Shown piece by piece: positions 6,845-11,832 of a stretch of DNA of 11,832 nt (position 1 is the first letter of the stretch; each line of letters starts with the position of its first letter). The stretch lies in assembly GCA_003476445.1 (NCBI GenBank), contig DMUF01000086.1:3036-14867 (forward strand). The letters run 5' to 3'. The notes under the pieces are model-generated. The model made no database searches and had not been told where the DNA came from. It was given only the letters and a program-made list of their open reading frames with translations. Origin of the DNA: Gammaproteobacteria bacterium. Lineage in GTDB: Bacteria; Pseudomonadota; Gammaproteobacteria; Pseudomonadales; Azotimanducaceae. The position numbers and the translations under genes were made by a program.

Positions 6845-7575
6845 CCGGCGATTGCCGACTCGGCCAACGACACCAGCGTGTCGGCAAGCCGCTCTGGCTG
6901 CGAAAAAAACGGCGAATGGCTGCTCGCCAAATCCGCGACGCGCGCAAAGCCCATGCGCGCCAGCATGGCGCGCTGGCCGTCCGGCGAAAGACCACGATCT
7001 TCGGTACAGACGATGTAGGCTCGCGGTACGGAACCCCAGCGCGCGGGTGTGTAGTGAACCGGCGCCCGCATCACCGCCGTCGACTGCGGCACCAGGCACG
7101 CTTCTGCAAGCGCGATGTCCTGCGGGCTGCAGTCGGCATAGAACACGTCCCGCGCGGCCACCGGATCGAATCGAGTACTGCTGCGGTCCGGGCTCGCCGT
7201 CAGCGCGGCGAAGAACTCGGGCGGCGAGGCGGCTACTGGATTCTTCGCCATGCTCTCGCCGCTCGCGAGGGCAATCGCCGTCAGGTAGATCAGCCCCGAA
7301 AGGCGTTCAGGAAACCGTTCCGCCACCGCCGTAATCACGGCGCCACCCATACTGTGACCCACCAGAACCCAGGGTTCGTCCGCAGTTGCGAGCGCTTCTC
7401 CCACGCGGGTCACGTAATCATCGAACGTGACCTCAGCGGTGGACCGCTTGTCCACGCCATGCGCCGGCAGATCAATCGCGAAAGCCTGGTGACCACGCGC
7501 CTGCAGCGCGGGAATCACCTTGTGCCAGCACCAGGCACCGTGCCACGCACCGTGAATCAGGAGAAACCGTGCCAT
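6841..7575 (-). CDS. alpha/beta hydrolase, methylesterase/EstX-like
   Basis: A complete 244-residue alpha/beta hydrolase of the small plant-methylesterase-like group (salicylate/jasmonate esterases and bacterial relatives). HGAWHGAWCW at 8-17 supplies the oxyanion region, GHSMGG at 73-78 places the nucleophile at Ser75, CTEDRGLSP supplies Asp193, and ASSHSPFFSQP places the histidine at His220, so the triad is intact. Such enzymes hydrolyse carboxylic esters, often of aromatic or hydrophobic acids, in the cytoplasm. The gene follows the NMO-like gene after only 7 nt with no good ribosome site of its own, so reinitiation is likely, and its stop overlaps the start of the membrane protein. Within the operon it could open or trim an ester substrate. 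It is unrelated in detail to the hydrolase at the left edge. Confidence 0.9.
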   Translation of the reverse strand: MARFLLIHGAWHGAWCWHKVIPALQARGHQAFAIDLPAHGVDKRSTAEVTFDDYVTRVGEALATADEPWVLVGHSMGGAVITAVAERFPERLSGLIYLTAIALASGESMAKNPVAASPPEFFAALTASPDRSSTRFDPVAARDVFYADCSPQDIALAEACLVPQSTAVMRAPVHYTPARWGSVPRAYIVCTEDRGLSPDGQRAMLARMGFARVADLASSHSPFFSQPERLADTLVSLAESAIAG

Positions 7576-7582
7576 AGAGCGG

Positions 7583-8692
7583 CTACCGCCCGCGCGCGAG
7601 CGCGCGCTCGGCGCCCGTTACCAGATCCCGAAAAATCTCCGCCGCGGGCCGTACCGATCGAATCATTCCGATCCCCTGACCCGCGAAGCCGGGGTTGATG
7701 TCGCCGCGGTGATCTCTGTTCGCCGCCGCCATGACCGGACCTGCCACCATGCCCTGATACGGCATTGGCAGCGGATCTCGGCCGGAGCGCGACCACAGGT
7801 CAGTCCACTTGCTGCGGATGATGCGCGCCGGCTTGCCCGTGACGGAGCGGGATATGACCGTGCCTTCCTCGGTTGCATCCACGATTGCCTGCTTCTGGAA
7901 ATCGAAGATGTTTGCCTCTTTCGACGCGAGAAATGCGGAACCCACCCAGACGCCTTCCGCGCCCAGCATGAAGGCAGCCGCTACGCCCCGACCATCCACA
8001 ATGCCGCCCGCGCCGAGTACCGGCGTATCGCCCACGGCGTCCACCACCTGCGGAATGAGGGCCAGGGTGCCAATGGGTGAATTGTGACCGCCGCCGTCGT
8101 GACCCTGCGCCACGATGATGTCGAGGCCGGACGACTTGACCTGAATGGCGTGACGCACCGCTCCGACCACCGCCATGACCTTCGTGCCATTGGCACGCAG
8201 CTGCTCCATCCACGGCCCCGGATTGCCGAGCCCCGAGGCATAAACCGGAACGCGTTCCTCAATCACCACTTCCATCTGGGCATCAAAGAACTCCGCCGTG
8301 AAGAGCGGCGGTTCATCCGTATCCCGCATTTGCCGGTGCCCCACCGCATCCGGAGAGCCCAGCCCTTCCTGCGCCATGAAATCGCGCGCGAACGTCTGCA
8401 GGTCGGACAGCTGATCAGCCGGGGTCGGACCCGAAGCGCCAAGATCCCGAGCGCGACGCACCGAGGCGGGCAGCAACGTGTCGACGCCAAAGGGTTTGTC
8501 CGTGAGCGCACGGGTGCGCTGGATCCATTCGCGCAGCTGTTTCGGACCGCAGGCGGCTGCTCCAAGCACGCCGAGACCGCCCGCATTGGAAACGGCGGCC
8601 GCGAGCTCGGGGCCGCTCGCGCCCCCCATGCCCGCCAGCACGATGGGGTAGTCGATACCAAGAATGTCACAGACACGCGAGTGCAGCGTCAT
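7583..8692 (-). CDS. nitronate monooxygenase-like FMN enzyme
   Basis: A 369-residue TIM-barrel flavoprotein of the 2-nitropropane dioxygenase/nitronate monooxygenase family. IDYPIVLAGMGGAS at 13-26 is the characteristic first strand with the FMN-contacting glycines. AQGHDGGGH at 195-203 corresponds to the QGxEAGGH motif, with His203 at the position of the family's catalytic base. GAGGIVDGRG at 227-236 and GAEGVWVGSAFLAS at 244-257 form the FMN-phosphate region. A segment of about 40 residues (100-140) lengthens the protein relative to short class I enzymes. The family oxidises nitronates, but many members act as unrelated FMN oxidases or enoyl reductases, so the true substrate is open. The ATG overlaps the flavin reductase stop (ATGA), with GGAG seven bases upstream, so the two should be made in step. 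Confidence 0.9.
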   Translation of the reverse strand: MTLHSRVCDILGIDYPIVLAGMGGASGPELAAAVSNAGGLGVLGAAACGPKQLREWIQRTRALTDKPFGVDTLLPASVRRARDLGASGPTPADQLSDLQTFARDFMAQEGLGSPDAVGHRQMRDTDEPPLFTAEFFDAQMEVVIEERVPVYASGLGNPGPWMEQLRANGTKVMAVVGAVRHAIQVKSSGLDIIVAQGHDGGGHNSPIGTLALIPQVVDAVGDTPVLGAGGIVDGRGVAAAFMLGAEGVWVGSAFLASKEANIFDFQKQAIVDATEEGTVISRSVTGKPARIIRSKWTDLWSRSGRDPLPMPYQGMVAGPVMAAANRDHRGDINPGFAGQGIGMIRSVRPAAEIFRDLVTGAERALARGR

Positions 8693-9177
8693 GCCAGTGC
8701 TCCGAACTGTCCATACGTTCCACGGAAGAAGAGCAGGGGCGCCGCAGTTTCATCGAGCACCGCCATATCGCGAACCCGCCCAACGGCAATGGTGTGGTCG
8801 CCGGCATCGTGTTCCGCTTCGAGGTCGCAGTCGATATAGGCCACCACGCCATCGAGTATCGGTGAACCCGTCACACCCGGACGCCAGGCGAGGGAGGAGA
8901 ACTTGTCGACGCCCGATTTCGCGAAGAGGTCGCAAACCGGCTTCTGGTTCGCAGCCAGGATATTGATACAGAAGCTGCCGGAATCTCTGAGCTTCGGCCA
9001 GCTCGAGCTCGTGCGCGCTGGACACAACGCGATGAGCGGCGGGTCAAGCGAGAGCGAGGTAAACGACTGGGCTGCAAAGCCGGCAGGCACCCCGGCAAGC
9101 GAGCCGGTGGCGATCACCACGCCGGAGCAGAACTGCCCCAGCGTGGTGCGGAATTGACGGGGATCGATGGAGGTCAT
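8689..9177 (-). CDS. flavin reductase-like FMN-binding protein
   Basis: A 162-residue protein of the HpaC/flavin-reductase family, the small partner that supplies reduced FMN or FAD to two-component monooxygenases using NAD(P)H. The family pattern is intact: TTLGQFCSGVVIATG at 11-25, GFAAQSFTSLSLDPPLIALC at 33-52, SFCINILA at 68-75, the DKFSSLAW segment at 91-98 and GDHTIAVGRV at 126-135, with the GDH motif. The frame is open for 75 codons further upstream, but those would run across the hairpin into the receptor gene, and the ATG at 9177 has AGAGGA six bases before it and gives the normal family length. It is the first gene of the operon and is coupled by ATGA to the NMO-like gene. Its oxygenase partner could be that protein, the LLM enzyme of the convergent operon, or one outside the window. 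Confidence 0.9.
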   Translation of the reverse strand: MTSIDPRQFRTTLGQFCSGVVIATGSLAGVPAGFAAQSFTSLSLDPPLIALCPARTSSSWPKLRDSGSFCINILAANQKPVCDLFAKSGVDKFSSLAWRPGVTGSPILDGVVAYIDCDLEAEHDAGDHTIAVGRVRDMAVLDETAAPLLFFRGTYGQFGALA

Positions 9178-9183
9178 GCCGTA

Positions 9184-9189
9184 TCCTCT
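9184..9189 (-). promoter_or_regulatory. ribosome binding site of the flavin reductase gene
   Basis: On the minus strand AGAGGA lies six bases before the ATG at 9177, which supports this start over the in-frame upstream alternative. Confidence 0.6.
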
Positions 9190-9210
9190 GGCCCATGTCG
9201 ACCCACGGCG

Positions 9211-9248
9211 CCCGCCGGGACCCACCTGATCAAGGCAGGTCCGGCGGG
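9211..9248 (-). terminator. hairpin between receptor and flavin reductase genes
   Basis: CCCGCCGG at 9211-9218 pairs exactly with CCGGCGGG at 9241-9248, and the stem extends to eleven pairs (ACC with GGT) if one G is bulged; an ACCTG/CAGGT pair offers an alternative inner stem. It starts about 15 bases after the receptor stop. No U-tract follows on the minus strand, so it may be a weak or Rho-assisted terminator, an mRNA-stabilising stem that lowers downstream expression, or an attenuator. Confidence 0.5.
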
Positions 9249-9262
9249 AGAACGACGCGAGC

Positions 9263-11782
9263 TCAGAGCCGCCAGGTGAACTCGAGTTCCACCTCGCGCC
9301 CCCGGATCGCGCCGCCCGAGAGGTCACCGCGGAAGCCGTCATCATAACCCGTGTTGCCGCCCGTGCCGGGCACGTTGGCTGCACCGCGAATCGCGAGCTC
9401 ATCAGTCAGGTTTTTCCCGATCAGCGCCAGCTGCCACTTGCCGTCCGGTGACCCGATGCGGATGTTCGCATCATAGGTTTCGTAGGACGGATAGGTCGCG
9501 TTCGGATCAGAGGCGCTCAGCGTGGTCTCATCCTTGAACTGCATGTTGCCGGTAATACCCAGCAACAGCGCGCTGCCGAGCGGGCGCTCGTAGTTGAACG
9601 CAAGGAATCCGCTCCACTTCGGCGCCGCCGGGCGGGTATTGCCTTCCAGATTCTGCCGCAGTTGGGTATCGGTCTGGCCTGGCAGCCGCGGGCAGCCCTG
9701 CGCAGGCGTCTGGCCCACGTAGCAGAAGTTGAAGAACTCGGTGAACTCCGAAATCAGGTAGCCCACGGAGCTGGACAGCGTGAGCCCATCGATCGGCGTT
9801 GCCCAATCGAGCTGCAGCTCAGCGCCATAGGTTTCCGAACCGCCCGCGTTTTCGGTCACGTAGGCAAACTGCTGTGAGTTGAAGTAGTCCACCTGCAGAT
9901 CTTCGAACTCGTAATAGAACATTTCGAACGTGGCCAGCACGGAGCCATCGACCAGCGACGCCTTCGCCCCTACTTCGCCGCCCTGGTTCTTTTCGGGCTC
10001 AAAAGTGAAGTCCTCATACCCCGGCGGCGACAGGTTGCTCGCGATGGCGCTGTTCGAGAAACCACCGGACTTGAAGCCTTCCTTGTAAGCCGCGTACAGC
10101 GTGAGATCGTCGGTCGGCTCCCATCGCACGGTGAGTTCCGGAATGAGATCCGAGAACGTCTGCGTGAACTGGGGCCGGGTGTTCGGGTTGGTTGGATCGT
10201 AAAGCGTGAAAAGGCCGGTGAGGAACGGATGCACGTAGGGCTGGATGAAGTACGACTCCTTCACTTCGTGGTGATAGCGCGTCCCTGCCGTGATCTGCCA
10301 GCGGTCCGTGATATCCCAAACAATTTCGCCGTAGACCGACTGCGTGGTTCCGTCTGTTTCCGAAAGCTTGTTGTAGGCCGTGAACTCGTCATCCGGGTTC
10401 GCAGCAGCGGAGTTGCGCGGTCCGACGACAAATCCGCCCGCAGGCAGGAAGGCGAAAATCACGTCCTGGTCGAACCAGAGGTTCGTGTCCTGGAAGTAGG
10501 CACCGAGCACGAAGTTCACCGGCTGGTCGAACGTGGTGACCACGCGGGCTTCTGCGGAGTAGTTCTCGAACTCGTTCTGTTCCGCCGCAAAAATCGTGGT
10601 TGCCGCGCCACCGTCCTGGTCACCCACCCAGCGGGTTTCCTGGTCGTGGAAGTTAAGGATCGCCTCAGCGTTGAACCAATCCTGGGTGTAAGCCACCTTG
10701 GCCGTGACGATGTTGGATTCGTACTCTTCGCCCGAATCGCCGCCGCCGAACTGATTGAGCAGCGGGTTTACCGCAGCGATGGCGGGAGGAACGTCGTTCC
10801 AGCCGCGCGAGCCGTCGAAACCGCAATCGACAGAGGGGACCGGGATAGGCACGCGATAGTTGGTGCGCCCAAGATCGGTAGGGTCAGTCGCTAACTGGCT
10901 CGTGTGAGCAACGCCGCGCAGGGTCGGGCACTCATAGAGTTCGCCGCCGCCGGTGTAAGCCTGGCTGAACTCCGAGCGCGAGAACTTGATGTTGTAGCTC
11001 AGCTGCTCGGTCAGATCGCCCGCGGCGGTGAGACGCAGGTAGGTGGTTTCTTCCTGCGGGAAGAAATCTGTCGCCCGCGGGTTGTCCCACACGTCGATGG
11101 CGCCATTCACCGAGTTGATGGTGCGGTACTGATCGCCGCCCGCCGGTCCGTTCTGCTCGATATAGCCCTCGTCCATCTTGGACGTCTGATAAGCGAGGCG
11201 AAGCCCCAGCTTTTCATTGACCGGCACGGAGATGATGCCCTCGTAGGTGCGGTCGTCCGTTTCGAACTCGTTGTTGACCCGAACGCTCGCTTCCAGCTCG
11301 TCGCCAGGATTGTTGGTCTCTACCGAGATCACGCCCGCGGTCGCGTTCTTGCCGAAGTAGAGTGCTTGCGGCCCCTTCAGAATGGCCACCTGCCGCGTGT
11401 CGAAGAGACCTTCGTTAATGGTGCGACCCTGCGGGAAATACACCCCGTCAATGATCACGGCTACCGACTGTTCGATACCGATACTGGTCGAAGGCGACGA
11501 GATGCCGCGGATGGAAATGGAGGTACCGCTGCCGCTGGTCGCCCGACCGATGTCGAGCTGCGGCGTCAGCGCCTGCAGATCCATCATGCTCTCGATACCG
11601 AACTGATCCATGCGCTCTTCGGAGACGGCGGTCAGCGCGACCGGGATATCTCGCACGGACTCTTCGATGGCGCGCGCCGTGACGACGATCTCCTCGATCT
11701 CGTTCGCAGCCTGCACACCGCTTGCAACCGCGGACAGCATGAACGCGGCAAGGAGCCCGCGCCCAACTGGATAACTGGACAT
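9263..11782 (-). CDS. TonB-dependent outer-membrane receptor
   Basis: An 839-residue receptor of normal full length. A signal peptide runs to about residue 25 (hydrophobic LLAAFMLSAVA, cleavage after VQA), a TonB box is at EIEEIVVTAR (28-37), and the plug follows (about 43-157) with DIPVALTAVS, SIRGISS and LKGPQALYFGKNATAG, a variant of the common LRGPQGTLFGRNATGG. The remainder is a 22-strand-type barrel, with TLYAAYKEGFKSGGFSN as the typical late-barrel segment. It ends in EVELEFTWRL, so the last residue is Leu instead of the usual Phe or Trp. Cysteine pairs in predicted outer loops (ECPTLRG/DCGFDG and NFCYVG/QGCPRL) could form disulfides. It imports a bulky ligand (siderophore, vitamin, glycan or hydrophobic nutrient) with TonB energy. 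The adjacent catabolic operon on the same strand suggests a carbon source over iron, by inference. Confidence 0.95.
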   Translation of the reverse strand: MSSYPVGRGLLAAFMLSAVASGVQAANEIEEIVVTARAIEESVRDIPVALTAVSEERMDQFGIESMMDLQALTPQLDIGRATSGSGTSISIRGISSPSTSIGIEQSVAVIIDGVYFPQGRTINEGLFDTRQVAILKGPQALYFGKNATAGVISVETNNPGDELEASVRVNNEFETDDRTYEGIISVPVNEKLGLRLAYQTSKMDEGYIEQNGPAGGDQYRTINSVNGAIDVWDNPRATDFFPQEETTYLRLTAAGDLTEQLSYNIKFSRSEFSQAYTGGGELYECPTLRGVAHTSQLATDPTDLGRTNYRVPIPVPSVDCGFDGSRGWNDVPPAIAAVNPLLNQFGGGDSGEEYESNIVTAKVAYTQDWFNAEAILNFHDQETRWVGDQDGGAATTIFAAEQNEFENYSAEARVVTTFDQPVNFVLGAYFQDTNLWFDQDVIFAFLPAGGFVVGPRNSAAANPDDEFTAYNKLSETDGTTQSVYGEIVWDITDRWQITAGTRYHHEVKESYFIQPYVHPFLTGLFTLYDPTNPNTRPQFTQTFSDLIPELTVRWEPTDDLTLYAAYKEGFKSGGFSNSAIASNLSPPGYEDFTFEPEKNQGGEVGAKASLVDGSVLATFEMFYYEFEDLQVDYFNSQQFAYVTENAGGSETYGAELQLDWATPIDGLTLSSSVGYLISEFTEFFNFCYVGQTPAQGCPRLPGQTDTQLRQNLEGNTRPAAPKWSGFLAFNYERPLGSALLLGITGNMQFKDETTLSASDPNATYPSYETYDANIRIGSPDGKWQLALIGKNLTDELAIRGAANVPGTGGNTGYDDGFRGDLSGGAIRGREVELEFTWRL

Positions 11783-11832
11783 TAAAACCCCCTCATCAAT
11801 AACCCTGGCCGCTGAAGCGCGCGCGCACCAAG
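11783..11832 (-). promoter_or_regulatory. receptor leader with strong ribosome binding site
   Basis: On the minus strand GAGGGGG (11788-11794) lies five bases before the receptor ATG, a strong Shine-Dalgarno match. Only 50 bases of upstream sequence are present. I see no convincing -35/-10 pair or operator in them, so the promoter probably lies beyond the window edge. Confidence 0.55.

Noticed and set aside
6845..7099. An 85-codon N-terminal extension of the membrane protein
   Set aside because: It lies entirely over the hydrolase coding sequence in another frame and is not hydrophobic; the ATGA start at 6844 explains the gene better.
7586..7612. An alternating GC-rich, partly palindromic run (cgcgcgcgagcgcgcgc)
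   Set aside because: It encodes the arginine/alanine-rich C-terminus of the NMO-like protein and is expected by chance at this GC content; no repeat copies were seen elsewhere in the window.
9178..9402. A 75-codon N-terminal extension of the flavin reductase
   Set aside because: It runs through the hairpin and into the receptor's 3' end; the ATG at 9177 has a good ribosome site and gives the normal family length.
10904..11785. A 293-codon plus-strand open frame under the receptor gene
   Set aside because: It is antisense to the signal peptide and plug of an unmistakable TonB receptor and has no family motif or ribosome binding site.

Overview
The window is about 11.8 kb of dense, GC-rich bacterial DNA with ten protein-coding genes and almost no spare sequence. 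A TonB-dependent outer-membrane receptor shows that the organism is Gram-negative. High GC, TonB receptors beside small catabolic operons, and a MATE pump suggest a proteobacterium, most likely an environmental gammaproteobacterium. That placement is an inference from gene content; there is no rRNA or marker gene to confirm it. I see no tRNA, rRNA, CRISPR array, insertion sequence, integrase or phage gene.

Layout from left to right: (1) a plus-strand pair (53-2029) with an alpha/beta hydrolase followed by a two-domain protein that joins a CinA/PncC-like domain to an HxGH/SSTxxR nucleotidyltransferase; (2) a MATE efflux transporter on the minus strand (1997-3400), convergent with and overlapping the previous gene by 33 bp; (3) a short divergent intergenic region (3401-3502); (4) a plus-strand three-gene operon (3503-5889) with a crotonase-fold protein, an LLM-class (F420-type) oxidoreductase and an SDR that resembles dihydropteridine reductase; (5) a minus-strand four-gene operon (9177 back to 5873) with a flavin reductase, a nitronate monooxygenase-like FMN enzyme, a second alpha/beta hydrolase of the methylesterase type and a polytopic membrane protein; (6) a TonB-dependent receptor (11782 back to 9263), on the same strand and 85 bp upstream of operon 5, separated from it by a hairpin.

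The coupling between genes is tight. Three junctions are ATGA stop/start overlaps (LLM/SDR, flavin reductase/NMO, hydrolase/membrane protein), one is a 7-nt gap, and both convergent junctions overlap (33 and 17 bp). Groups 4 to 6 read as one catabolic island: uptake of a hydrophobic or bulky compound through the TonB receptor, ester cleavage by the hydrolase, flavin- and F420-type redox steps, SDR oxidation or reduction, and a CoA-thioester step. The substrate cannot be read from the sequence.

Three enzymes depart from the textbook members of their families. The crotonase lacks both catalytic glutamates of enoyl-CoA hydratase. The SDR has alanine in place of the catalytic serine, as dihydropteridine reductase does, plus a matching C-terminal motif. 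The CinA-like domain has lost the usual ESCTGG signature yet sits in front of an intact nucleotidyltransferase. Together they make this a region of predictable folds but uncertain chemistry.
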